Assembly: GCA_002786025.1 (NCBI GenBank)
Contig: NHNW01000032.1
Location: 62,001 to 126,000, forward strand
Direction: 5' to 3'
DNA from: Zasmidium citrigriseum
Taxonomy: Eukaryota; Ascomycota; Dothideomycetes; Mycosphaerellales; Mycosphaerellaceae
DNA length: 64,000 bases
Shown: in pieces, positions 1-11,200 of the stretch
How positions within the stretch are numbered: position 1 is the first letter of the stretch
Layout of the letters: each line of letters starts with the position of its first letter
Position numbers and translations under genes: made by a program
The notes under the pieces: generated by a model
What the model saw: the letters and a program-made list of their open reading frames with translations, nothing else
Database searches by the model: none
What the model was told of the DNA's origin: nothing

Positions 1-3000
1 CCAGCTGCGGTTTCGCTAGATAGTTCTTGCTCGTGCTTTCTCGATGCCTGTTCGATCCTGATCGGAGGTGCTGTGACGGGCACGCTGTTGCTCGGAGATG
101 GAATCCAGTATTCCATCGAGGGTCTCATCATGGCGAAGAGTGAGAAGAAAAGGAATTGCGAACGTACCTCGATGCTCCTGGTTGTCAAGACTTCGAGCCT
201 CTTCATCATCGTTGGTGCTGTGCTGCATCGCTGGGAGCATGGAGATGCCGTTTGTGCGGAGCGGACGTGGCGGTATCTGTGACACTCTCATTGTCAGCCG
301 TGCTCTGAACCAGCTTGTGCTTTCGCCAATGGAGTGGTGAAGTGCAGATCAGAGAGTAAGCGCCAGATCGGGAGCGCGGTGTTTCTTCTCATGTGAACAG
401 CAGCCCTTCGGACACCCTTCAAGTACCCCAGTGGGCTGTCAGGCCCACCGAGGAAGTTGTACTCATTCCAATGAGGTTGGTCGTTATCGCAATGCAGCAG
501 AAGATGTGCGCCTTGTCCGTACCGTGTGTCACTCCACCCTTCAGGCTTCGATCTTGGGTGTAAGAGGCCGCAACGGGCACGCTGTTGTTCGGAGATGGAA
601 TGCTCTTCCATCGAAGATCTCATCATGCAGGGAAGGTGAGAAACAAGATGCTCACATACCTTTGTCGATGTAGTTCGAGAAGACAACAGGCTTGGGGTCC
701 TTCGATGGTAGCTCGAGGTTGCCGATGTCGTAAGATGAAGGATAGTGCCTGCAACTTTCAACGTTAGCGAACTCCTCTCAAGATCAGCCAAAGTGTGCCA
801 GAGCAAGTCATATTGTCAGAGTAAGGAACGCCGATCGCTAGCGCCGTCTGTCATCTCATGCGAACAGCAGCCCTTCCAACACCCTCCAAGACTTGATCGA
901 TCCATTCGGATACGATCGTGACAACCCAATGTCACACACTTCCCGTGCCAGTCATCTTGCCTCGTGTGATTGCGGCATACCACCCTATGCCGTGCGCTCA
1001 TGCGCTGTTCGATCTTTTGGGAGAGCCGTAACGGGCACGCTGTTGTTCGGAGATGGGAGATCCTCCCATCGAGTATCTCATCATGCTGGGGCAGAGGTAG
1101 GAAGGAAGAATTGACATACCGTGATTGGATGAATCGTCTCAAGGTGAGATGCAGAGGGATTTGGTCGTGTCGTTGGACCAGTCGTCCATGGCTGCGAATG
1201 TCGTTGCTGAAGTTGACGAAGTCAGAAGGCGTTCCTGCTACGCACACTGTCAGCATGATGCTTTCGTAGCTGCCCGACATATACCGGAGATCCTGCGATA
1301 TCAGTGTAAGTAGCGCCAGATCACGAGCGCCATTGCTCGTCTCATGTAGATCAGCAGCCCTTCAGGCACCGCCCGGCTTTATCATCGTTAATCCAGACAT
1401 ACGACCGTACTCACCCCTGTGGTAACATAAGCCAACTCGATTTCCTCGATTGGTCGTTGCACTTGTCTTTTCCGCACATGCGAACTGATCTTTCTGCGAC
1501 GCATGCAACGGGCACGCTGACGTTCGGATGGAGAATGTCGGTTCTCCTTGGATTCATCATGTGGATTGGGAAAGAAACGGAAGATACTGACATACCTTTG
1601 GGGCTTCAGCAGCTTGCCAGTTGCAGATCGTGTCTCGTGCACGGTATTCGCAACTGCCATATCAGGGCTGAATGACCTTGAATGTCTTGTCGGCTCGTCG
1701 TTCGGGAAGCGGGCTGCCGGGGAGGATGGATCCGGATAGGCTGGCGAGGTTCGTCGTTCTGAAAACGAAAGTCAGCTCAAAGTCCCTCAAGTATCCCACA
1801 AAAGAAGCAGCGAGTCAAGCAAGTTCAGATAAAATAGGCGTCGACCCGTCTTTGCCTTTTTCTTCAGATTTCCCAAGCAGCCCTTCAGCACCCTCTGCTT
1901 CCTCTCGGCGGTACGCCGAGAGACCAAATACTACACAACTGATCCACGTGGGATGAACAATTCAAGTGCGACGAGTCTTTCGAAAACAGCCGAGGGTGGG
2001 CAACGGGCAGCGCTTGGGTCGGGAAGGTAGATGCTCTGGAGTGTGCGAAGACACGAAGAGCTCATCATTGTGCAAGGAAAGAAAGATGAGTGGGGAACTT
2101 ACCATCCGTGTGTGTCGGTCGCAGGTAGATGCATGCTTGGTGTGTGTGATCGCTGCCATCGAACGGGACCTGTTGAGGAACCAAGTAATTAGCATTGTCC
2201 GGCAAAGATCCTCGTGATTCAAAGCAATGCTGGGGGCGAATCAGACATCAAGTATCTCTCATCGAGGACAGCCCTTCGATGCAATCCTTTGTGTAGTAAC
2301 GTCTTGGGTCCACTGGGTGGTGGATGATCGACTTGCACGTCTAAATGAACAGGCGCGCCACTCCAGCTGTGCAGGCCCGGCTCTTGAAAGCAAATTGGAA
2401 AGCAAGCAATGGGCACGCCATCTCGTCGGATTGATTCCCGGCGCGATAGGAATCGAGGCGGGTATCATCATGGCATAGGACTGGGAGTGGAAGAAGACAG
2501 CATGGCTTACCGTTTTGTTGGGCGGGCTGGTGGAGCTGCTTGTGCTTAGGGTGACTGGCGTATTGTTCGGACGTATGCTTTCAACGTATTGTCGCTGCCG
2601 TCGAAGGGAATCTGTTGAAGTACAAAGCAGTCAGCGCTGTTCAGAACTGAGCCTCATGATTGCAATCAGTGCAGAGTGGAAGTCAGATAGCTTGAACATC
2701 TCTCATCGAGGACAGCCCTGCGATGCAATTCGAGGTCGGGTACTGAGTCGTTCTCGTTGACAACTCGTCCCGGGTAGAAAAGAACATCTACGATCGATTT
2801 GCACGATCAGAACCGCGCGTCAAAGCGGCTGTTGAGGCCCGGCTCGAGATGGCGAGTGTGAAAAGCATGCAACGGGCACGTCTTCTCGTCGGATTGATTC
2901 CAGACGCAAGGAATCGAGTCGGGCATCATCATTGCAGAGGATTGGAAAGGATGAAGGGGATGCCTTACCTTGCAACGGGTGGACTGGTGATGCTGTGACG

Positions 3001-3483
3001 GAGCGTGGGATGGGTGGCGTGCCGCGTGGAGGTAGGCCGCAGTGCTATCAAGCGGTGCCTGCACCTGGAGATGGAATCAGTACCCTGAACGAGTGTATAG
3101 TGGCCGGCATGTAGTACTTGCTGCTGGGTCTGCTGGTGGTGCTGGTGAAGCCGCTTAGGAGGAAGGTGCGACCCACCTATGGCGAGGCAGGTGAATGTCG
3201 ACTGCTGCAGCACGATCTCGACAGTGGCATCCGCCGAGGGATTGTTTACTTGATGATGGCCATGCCGCCGCCAGATGGATGCGTGCTGCGTGTCGATGCC
3301 GTCCCGCCGCTGTGGGCTTGTGGCTGCGTAGTCGCCATGGCGTGTCAACGTGTGGTACTGCCCGCCGGCACGACAGAATCTAACAGTATCGTCAGGGAAG
3401 ATGAGATCAAGGTGAGAGAGTGGTTCCGTACCTGTGCTGTCCGCAGGCGAGTTTGTGCCGGGCGCCATGTCGTCGCGACTGCT
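1..3483 (-). repeat. Tandem array of mini-exon plus structured-intron modules
   Basis: At least seven modules of about 420-530 bp lie head to tail, read on the minus strand. Each has an exon-like block of 50-115 nt bounded by a credible acceptor and donor: 3058-2969, 2611-2511, 2169-2103, 1653-1596, 1234-1120, 748-660 and 217-168. A possible first exon at 3483-3432 starts MAPGTNSPADST. Every donor is followed 33-41 nt later by ATGATGA (AATGATGA or CATGATGA), then a hairpin, then a conserved GTGCCCGTTG-like block. A second conserved block (GAAGGGCTG) lies further into each intron, before a CTGA. Exons 2611-2511 and 2169-2103 start alike (IPFDGSD and VPFDGSD in one frame), so whole exon-intron units were duplicated. 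The frame with these peptides meets a stop in exon 2611-2511, so coding is doubtful; a spliced non-coding RNA is equally possible. The left edge is cut by the window. Confidence 0.6.
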
Positions 3484-4249
3484 GGGAGACGTTGTTGACG
3501 TTGCGCGGCTGGCGTCTCGCCGTGGGATGCAGCTGACGGCTGAGGGTGGTCCAGGAAGCAATACAAGATGATGGAAACGATTGATGGGGAGTGAATAGGA
3601 TGGTCGTGTGGGTTGGTGGGATGCGACGACTTGTTGTTGTGATGCTGCAGCAGGAGACGGGAAAACAAGCTGGGCTTGGCGCTGGACTGCGGCGACGACG
3701 ACAACTCCCGCTCGGCCATTAGCAGCTTCACGACAACGAATCGACTGCGCAACACCTCATAGTTCTGCTGACGACCTCATTGTAACGTCAAATACGCCGG
3801 ACTCATCCTCTCCGTACAGATCTACCTGAAGACAATCTCAGGTTGCGGCATATGAGAACGTCGAAAAACGCATACCATGCCAGAGCAGCCCAACGACGAG
3901 GACCAGGTTGTTTTTGACGCTTGCCATTCCTCGAGCTGCGCCATTACATCGCTCTAGATAGCAAGGCTAATACCACCTTCGCCAGAGCAACAGAACGCAG
4001 CGGGCTCTCCAGCAACGACGAACAACAAGCAGTCCCATAAGCCCGATCTCCCTCTGAATGACTGACGCCGGCGTGCTGATCGAGGTACGCAGCATATTGG
4101 TCCATTGAGAGGACAAAGGAGAACACCCGAAGCGAACCAGAATACAGACCTCCTGAACCTTGACCGATCCGGCGCCGATGAACAAAGAACTCGATCCTCC
4201 TTCTCCAACCTCACGATGTCGCCCGTATCCATCAGGAGCTCCTCTTCAA
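3484..4249. other. No gene recognised
   Basis: Both strands contain only short overlapping open frames without recognisable domains. Donor-like and acceptor-like motifs occur on the minus strand upstream of the module array, so part of this stretch may be its promoter or 5' leader. Confidence 0.4.
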
Positions 4250-4515
4250 TCACAACAACAACGCCTCAATCGCGCCTGCATCCTGCCCCTCTCCGCCGTC
4301 TTGAGCGCCAGCTTCCAGATCCTCCCCAACTCGATCCTCCAGGGTCGTTCTATCTCGGACTACAGCACGATCAGCCATGCCTCCAACAACGCATTGTACC
4401 CCATCATACCTTGACCAGGCCGGGAAGAGAATACCGACACCATACTCAGCGTATGTCCCAAGAGAAGGATGGCGCTGAGCCCGGCGACGAGGGTAAGGAG
4501 GATTGCGAGCGACAT
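4250..4515 (-). CDS. Small membrane-anchored or secreted protein, two exons
   Basis: Two exons, 4515-4410 and 4359-4250, are joined across a 50-nt intron with a GTATGA donor, GCTGAT branch point and TGTAG acceptor, giving about 71 residues. The N-terminus (MSLAILLTLVAGLSAILLLG) is one hydrophobic helix, either a signal peptide or a single membrane anchor. The C-terminal half is acidic and polar, with no cysteines or known motif. Phase is kept across the intron (one nucleotide of the codon before it), which supports the model. No family was recognised. The short length and lack of known homologues keep confidence moderate. Confidence 0.5.
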
Positions 4516-5010
4516 TGTGAGCTTTGAGCTTTGAGAGCGATCTCGAAGATTGAGGCACTGCTGATGAGGTTTGATGGGGTTGCTCAGGAGCTTGAATGGT
4601 GAGCGTTGGACGGAGATACAGGCAAGGACGATAAGAGAAGCTGCCGGGAGAAAGAGAAAGACAGGGCCAGGTGGAGGCAGTAGCTACTCGACGGACGACA
4701 CTTGTTCAACGCGCGTCCGCTGGAAAGGCGAGATGAGAAGTATCAGCACGAGTTTTGGCTTCGAGAGGATCGGAAGAAGGGGGAAGACGCGACGGACGAG
4801 GTCTACTGCGCGGTGTTGTGGAGAGTGTTATTTGAGCGGAAGAAGATGTGCTATATGTGAAAGTGACGAGAAGAGAGCTTCTGCGCGCGACAATGAAGGT
4901 TGGAACGAGTTGAAAGCAATAGATAGAGCAGAGCGACACACCTTGCGAGACGTCGAACACAGGCTGTGGATGTAGATGGAGAACAGCAGTGAGGTATACA
5001 AAAGCCTGAC

Positions 5011-5064
5011 TTCGCTGTACTTGTGCTTGCACTCCAGCTTGAACATGCTCTCATCGTCCTCCAT
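5011..5064 (-). pseudogene. Calcineurin A fragment (FKLECKHKYSE region)
   Basis: Residues FKLECKHKYSE occur at 5043-5011 in a minus-strand frame. This string is characteristic of the catalytic subunit of calcineurin (PP2B), where it follows the RGNHE metal-binding motif. RGNHECRHLT is absent upstream, and the sequence after the fragment does not resemble the phosphatase. It is the third and most C-terminal of three calcineurin-like pieces found in the correct order on this strand. Alternatives are chance similarity (unlikely for 11 residues) or a short conserved exon of a highly diverged gene. Confidence 0.5.
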
Positions 5065-5359
5065 CTCCTCTCCATGCCTTTGAAGACCCCCTCGCTTCCA
5101 CCAGGAGCTGATCCATTTCTCTCGTAGGCGGTAGAAGAGGACAGGTACCGTCAGCCAGTCGCCATTCTCAAACCTCCAGCTCGCTCCAAGGGCTCCGAGG
5201 CAATGTGCAGACGCTCTGAAGTAACAGGCAACATCATTTTAGACTCTCTGATCACCTCGGACGGGAAATGATCCAGCGTAGAAGGGTGGCGGCGATGCAT
5301 GGATCTGTCGAGGGACCTATAGCCCTCCTGGTAAGGCTGGGCGTTGTTGCGTCCAGGTT

Positions 5360-5690
5360 GGCGCTGTCGCTGTGGTGTCTCAGGCAACGTCTGCGATCGG
5401 TTGCGAGTCGGGCTTGTAGCATGACGTACGTACCGCGATGGCAGTTCGTTGCGAGAGGCCGCTTGATGCACCGCAGCTCCAGCCGGAGCTTTCTACAGTG
5501 GTGACGGCGGTGGAAAATGCTGAACTCTTGATGACAGACAGGGCACTCCGTAGCCTCATGATCGGGCTGCCACTCATGGACGCTCATCTCGCTAGCTCTT
5601 CTCTCGGCGTCTCTCTGGTCGGTGATCATTCGGGTGATGGACGATTCTCCAGCCGACGAGGACGGCCGGACGGTCTCCGATGAAATGCAT
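5360..5690 (-). pseudogene. FYVE zinc-finger fragment, second half degenerate
   Basis: A minus-strand frame contains EWQPDHEATECPVC and FSIFHRRHHCRK (5572-5489). This is the front half of a FYVE finger, including the WxxD box, the first CxxC and the RRHHCRK basic patch that binds phosphatidylinositol 3-phosphate. The following CG-x3-C-x2-C half should be next. Read in another frame it gives AGAAVHQAASRNELPSRYVR, where the expected cysteines are alanine or histidine. So the finger is broken by a frame change and lost zinc ligands. A GTACGT donor near 5430 could begin an intron. Upstream residues (RMITDQRDAERRASEMS) look like genuine charged sequence preceding a FYVE domain. Either a pseudogene or a very diverged gene. 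Confidence 0.55.
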
Positions 5691-5971
5691 GCACCAGATG
5701 CCGGGGCCTTGGTCAACCTGCGAGGAAAAAGTGCTTTTGAAATGTCAGCAGAGGTCCCGAATGAATGAAGATTCAAGTCAACAAACCAGGCTGACCCAAG
5801 ACCCCGAATCCCAAACCAAAACCCAAACCAAGCCCCCAACCCTTCTTCCTCCTCCAAGCGGCCAACCACCCTATACCCACTCCGCGCAACCAGAGCAGGA
5901 CCCTCCTGGACAGAGGGCGGTGGAGGCGAGGACTTGCGGTCCTCCTCAACGCGCCGAAGCGCCACCAGTCT

Positions 5972-5998
5972 CTTCATAAGGTCAAAATATTGACCGTT
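5972..5998 (-). pseudogene. Calcineurin A fragment (GQYFDLMK region)
   Basis: A minus-strand frame reads VFGGNGQYFDLMKRL. PPP-family phosphatases have CGDIHGQYFDLMKLF at their first metal-binding motif. The identical core GQYFDLMK remains, but the metal ligands D and H of GDIHG are absent. It lies between the N-terminal calcineurin piece (7789-7682) and the FKLECKHKYSE piece (5043-5011), in the expected order. It cannot encode an active phosphatase. Confidence 0.45.
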
Positions 5999-6029
5999 GC
6001 CGCCGAAGACCCTATACCCCCGTGTGCAA

Positions 6030-7680
6030 CCACAACGGAGGACGCTCCATCTCCGAGCGCGGCCTTCGGCAAATCCGGAGCCCAGGGAACGGCGCCGTCG
6101 ATAACCAGCTTGCGACGGATTTCCGCCGTCGGTGGTGCCGGGACGGACTGCTTCAACTCTGCCATGGATTGCGGCGGCCACGGCGAAAAGGCTGAACTTG
6201 GCGATGGATTGGTGAGATCGATGCTGCCAGCCACCCTCTACCCCCTCTCTGCAACCCGAGAGGAGGACGACCAGGGTAAGGTCGTGGTGGAGGCGATGGT
6301 CCGGGAAGAAGTCCCCGTCCGGGGCGATGTCGACATTCGTCGACGGTCGGGCAGTTTTGTGTCGTGCCAAGAACGAGAGACCGTAGGTGCCATGATGTGT
6401 CGCCGAGAGAAGCGGGCTCCAGATGTGGCTCAGTGTACGCACAGCGCCGTTATTGACGACAGGAATGGTACAGAGCTCGTAGATGCGGTAGTGTCTCGCC
6501 GAAATAAGGAGGCTCTGGATAGTTGTGTGTATGTGCGGTGCCGTCGTGACGGGTGATGTGGTGGAGACCGTACAATGCTCTTTGCTTCCCTTGCGACCGG
6601 AGTGCGTTGGCAACGGATCGTGACTTGATCGATGAAGATGTTCGATGAAGGGGGAAGTCAATGAGACTTGGCTGCGATCTCTGGACGAAACGTGTCGACG
6701 AAGGCATGCAGGTAGATGCTGGCTGGTTGCGGTAGAGTTCGAGTCATGGAAAATCGAAGGCTTCGAGCCAAGCAGAGCTCCATTCGCTGGTGCAGGTGCG
6801 ATGCGATTGTTGCGAGCGGGCCGATGAAGCTCTTGCTGTGCGAGTAGCTGGCCTTGACGCCGGTGAGCTGGTGAGTGATGGTGAAGGTGCCGTTGGAGAG
6901 GACGACCCGTGGAGAGAGTCGTGACCAGGAGGCTTTGATCTCCAGTGAAACTGGAGCGACGATGCCATGTGTTGAAGTGTTGGAAGGTCGTTGCACTGGT
7001 CAAGTTGTCGAGAGTGCGGGCGTTGTAAGAAGATCCGCGCAGCTAGGCCAAATCGATCAGGCAGCAGTTGCAGTGAGATGCCATGTGCTTGACCGATTCT
7101 CCTTCACTCATGGTGATGATGAGGCTCCTGGAGTGCCACTAATATGTAAGTGGTGATCGATGCAGTGGTGATCATATCTTGTTGTTCGTGGATCGAGTCG
7201 CCAGTAGCTGTTGAACAGAAGGTCGTATCAGCTGAAGGTGCTGCTCTGCGAGTGTCAAGGCTCACCGGACAATGTGTTGTCCACGTTCGGTATTAACTTG
7301 GTCGTGGTTGTCGAAGCTTGTCGTCAGCTGCAGGCAGTGCTCGCCAGAAGGCCATGGATGTGAAAAAAGCTCGTCATCAGCTGGAGGCAGTGCTTCTGGA
7401 GAGGCGACAGGCGGAAAACCCACGTCTGCCAATGCAGTCTGCTCCAGACCCAACTCTTTGATGTGCTTTCCAGTGAGACACAGTCCATCAGACTTTATCT
7501 GCCGTCGGTTTCTTTTGCGTGCCTCGCTGCTGCAGTGGGTTGGGGTTGGTCGATGTTTATTGTCATCCCTCGTCCAGTCGATGAGCCGATGTTGGTTGCA
7601 AGGCCACCGTCTTGTTTTGAACGATGCTGTCGCCAGCCTCAGGCTGATGTCGTCGCGGCCGTCAGCGGAAGAGCTGGACT
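6030..7680. other. Open but unrecognised stretch between calcineurin-like pieces
   Basis: A long minus-strand open frame (7003-5252) crosses most of this stretch, and other frames are also partly open. Apart from the calcineurin and FYVE fragments it carries no recognisable domain. Composition is rich in Ser, Arg and His, which is typical of non-coding DNA of balanced GC. The missing parts of the phosphatase, such as GDYVDRG, could not be found here. Confidence 0.4.
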
Positions 7681-7681
7681 C

Positions 7682-7789
7682 GGGGCGTTCTTCTCGGTAA
7701 AGGTGCTGCTTGAGGAACTGAAGATTGGGCTTTGATCGATCGGTGGGCGAGAGGATCTGGTCCTCGGTAGGCACGTTGAAGGCAGGCGC
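7682..7789 (-). pseudogene. Calcineurin A N-terminal exon fragment
   Basis: Directly after a good intron end (CTGAC branch point, CCCAG acceptor at 7791-7790) a minus-strand frame reads [11 protein letters not shown], then [20 protein letters not shown]. This matches the N-terminal part of fungal calcineurin A, where the family has a P-[ST]-x-EQ segment followed by KPxxxFLKxHFYREGRL. The normal continuation (GRLTEEQALWII) is replaced by unrelated residues. About 30 residues are clearly alike, which is beyond chance. Likely a relic of a duplicated calcineurin A gene. The intact gene should lie elsewhere in the genome. Confidence 0.55.
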
Positions 7790-7913
7790 CTGGGAAGCGT
7801 ATCGTCAGCATGGTGTCTCTGTCTCGTTGGATGGATCGATGGATGATGTACCTATTCGAGGATCGTTAGCATGATGTTCGTCGATCAATGAAGAGGCTGA
7901 TGATGGACTCACC

Positions 7914-8231
7914 TCACTGCTGGCGCCGCACCAGCACGAACCTGCCGTTGGCGTCGAACAGGACGTCGAAGCAGTCCGGGCACAGGAGGAGCCCGCACTC
8001 CTCACGGCAATGCCACATGAGGGTGCCGGGCGGGAGGTTGTCCTGCGGGTGGTCGGCGTTGTCGACGCCGTGCTTGCACACTGAGCAGAGATGGCGGGGG
8101 GAGAGGGAGGGGTGCTCGATGGGCACGCGGGCCCAGTTGTGAGGGCAGGCCTCTGCCGTGACGAGGCAGGGCGGGAAGTTCTCGAGGTTGTGGGGGCTGT
8201 TGGTGGTGGTGTTGTTGGTGTTGGAAGCCAT
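7914..8231 (-). CDS. Small putative zinc-binding protein
   Basis: An uninterrupted frame of 105 codons begins MASNTNNTTTN and ends VRRQQ. After a polar Asn/Thr-rich start, the middle and C-terminal part hold a pattern of possible zinc ligands: CSVC near residues 48-51, then MWHCREECGLLLCPDC near 71-86. This spacing resembles a treble-clef or RING-like knuckle, but I cannot assign a family. A GTGAGT donor lies just after the stop, so an intron in the 3' untranslated region is possible. The start was chosen as the first ATG; there is no upstream in-frame extension of note. Function unknown. Confidence 0.6.
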   Translation of the reverse strand: MASNTNNTTTNSPHNLENFPPCLVTAEACPHNWARVPIEHPSLSPRHLCSVCKHGVDNADHPQDNLPPGTLMWHCREECGLLLCPDCFDVLFDANGRFVLVRRQQ

Positions 8232-11200
8232 TGTGAGGTTTGTTGTTGTTGGGGAGAAAAGGAAGAGGAAGCCAGGAGGAAGAGAAGATCAACGAAGGGC
8301 AGTTGTCTGCACTGACCTCCTCTCTCCCCGGGCAACGAGCCGTGTTCCAGCAGGCTCGAATCGATATTGGCAGCAGGGACGACGAGGATTCGACGGAGTC
8401 AGGGGTATCGAAGAGAAGTAGCTGCTCAGAATCGTTCCACGTAACGTAAGGCGAGGCGGGTTGGTGGTGCCTGACTTTACCTCTGGCAGCCTAAGGGCGT
8501 GGTCAAAGCTTTCGGGGCGTTTTTCCAGGTCATCCGCCCTCCTCCCTCCTCTACAAAACTCTTCCTCTCCACCAAAAACTTCCAACCCAACAGCACCCTG
8601 TGCAACTTTTTCCGCCGCCTGGGCTTCCGGCCGCCGGCCGGGCCAGCCGCCAGATCCCAGCCGTGTACGTATCCTCCTCCTCTTCCCCTTGCTGCCCTTG
8701 TTCGCGCCCTTATCCGCGCCCTTTCACATCAACTTCACGCGTTTTGCACTCCTCGACCTCCAAGGAGAGCTTCACACACCCTCCTGGGACCATCTTCACC
8801 TGTCCTGGGCTCCCGAATGCGTCTTTCCGGTCCACCCCCAACTTTCTGGCCTCTACCTTGATCGATCGGTCGACCTTCAACTTCTTCAGACTTCTGGCTC
8901 CCCGTCGGGGTTCGTTTCCGGGCTCACCTCCAATTTCACTCCCAACGGTTTCTCGCCTCATTTCTGGGATCACTTCTGGGCTCACTTCTGAGTTCACCTT
9001 CTTCGATACCTGGCATTACTTCCGGCTTCACTTCAGGTGCGCTCTGGCCTCAATTATGGCCTCACTTCTGCAGACATTTGACTTCAAGATGGAGTTGTCC
9101 TCGAGCCTGACGCCTGGATGGGTCTTCATTCATTTCTGGCTTCAGTCTCCACATTCTCGACCGTCGACGAGAGCAGTCGAATGCCAACTCTGCTTCGGGC
9201 GACCTCTCACCAAGACCTGCATCTCTCGTCATCAAGAACCCCCGTCGCTTGGTCTTCACAACGCCCGGGACACCGAACATCAACACAGTCCTTTAGAGCA
9301 TCTTGCTTCTCCAACGGTCATTGTCGACGACCGAAACACCACTCAGACGACATCACTCTCGTTGAGGCATCGTTCCATTCAGTCCTGAAGTCTCCCGGTA
9401 CCCGTCACTCCGGAATTTGTATGAGTGGAACTTCCGAGGATATCTCGGCATCGAATGCGTCGACCATCCAGAGCCCAACGGATCCTCCATCCATGACTCC
9501 TTTGCCTTCCGTTCCCCCACTTCATCTCACCCTGCTCACCCCAGCTTTCGCTTTTTGTGACAGAGACACCCATCGATGAGACACTGACTCGCCTCGCAGT
9601 GCCCCAAATCAACAATTGGCAACGGCTGGGATAGCACACCAATGGCGCTGCTGCGGTGGACCTCGCACTCGTCAATGCCAGTTCGTACGCCACGACGGGG
9701 TCCACTGCAGCGGCGTCCTTAGAAGCTGGCACTCGTCAAACCCCAGCAAGCGCCGTATGTCAATCTTCCCATCATTGCATGCCACAGTGACTTTCATGCT
9801 GACGTCTTCGCGGCACCAAAGGGTCCCCTTTCGATGTCAATGACCAGTCGATCGTCGACTTTCAGAGATTCGAGCCCACGCCACCGTCGGTGAAGCGGAC
9901 TCCGTCAATGAGGACTGCATTCGGCCAGCTGGAGATCACCTTGGAGCAGACTGCAGCCACCACTCGTCGCCCGGTATATCCAAAGCCAACACCCTGAAGA
10001 ACATCCAGCAGCAAGATGTCGGGCAAGGGACCACCCGCAAACACTACCTCGACCAGCAAGACCTGAGCCAGCAAGACCTCGGCCAGCAAGATCTCAGCCA
10101 GCGAGACCTACGCCAGCCAGACCTCGGCCAGCAAGACCCCCACCAGCGAGTCCTCCATCCACAAGACGTTCGCCCAGTCTCGATCCACCGAGTCGTCGTC
10201 CCCCAACAGCACCGACTTCGACATGACCTTCCCGAAGAGAATTTCCATCAGGCGTCTGCACGTCGACAACAGCGGTTCCAGCGGCGAGAACAAACACAAC
10301 GTCCCACGAGACGGCCCCGGCCAAGCAGTCGAGCATGTCGCTCCACTCTCACCACAGTCTGGCATCCGTCTCAGGCTTCTCGGCCAAGCGACACTAGCAA
10401 ATCCAGCTGTCCTCTGACTGGGACATTGATGCACGTTTGGGCAGGTATGATTTGACTTTCGACTGACGATGTCGACAACACTGACCTATCTCAGAACAAT
10501 AGCAACAGTCCAAGAGCAGCGAAGAACACAGCAACAACGGTCTTTCGGCATGACGCGCTCAACGCCTGGCTGTACCCTCGCTTCGATGCCTTCTTCCAAC
10601 GACGCAACACCCTCACCTAGCACGAGGACGATGGTCATCAAGCGAAAGAATAAGATTGACGGAACGGGAGTGAGATGTGGATAAGACATGGAGGATGAGT
10701 GTGGGCGGGCATTGAGTGTTCAATGTGGTCGGCTTGGTGCGGGACCTTGGTTTTGAGGTCGTATGAGCGTTGGGCTGGTATTACTGGCGCCAGGGGTGGA
10801 GGAGATTGCGGGCCTTGTGGCATCGTTGGCCTCGATGGATACATCTGAAGCAGTGAGCCCTTGATCGTGCTCAGGATGATGGTGGATGACTGAGTGACGA
10901 TGGAGGGCTTCGGAGTGATGGTGACAGCTCGGCTGGGAGGATGATCACGGCGTGCAATGCTACACTTCACGGATCTTTGTACTCGATTGTGTATTCTGTT
11001 CGACTCCACTGTTGTTCAATTTCCATTCCGCCCCCTCGGATATACAATGTGTCAGTCTCGCTCACCAGTCTCGCCTTCAATTAGCGTTCACCGTCAACCT
11101 CGCCGTCAAGAATGTCGTTCATGCCGTCTTTCCAGCTACTGCTACTGATCCCACACTCGAGCTGAGTCTATCCTTCCCCTTCATGGCATTTCTAAGAGTC

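Noticed and set aside
70..2945. Reading the repeated intron element as a repeated protein motif (HDEILDG-like or SEQQRAR-like peptides)
   Set aside because: Copies differ by indels that are not multiples of three in the hairpin loop, and no one frame is kept through the copies, whereas base pairing is kept.
8600..9388. 262-codon plus-strand open frame as a gene
   Set aside because: It crosses a degenerate simple repeat (TCTGGxCTCAxTTC) and has the composition expected of C-rich non-coding DNA.
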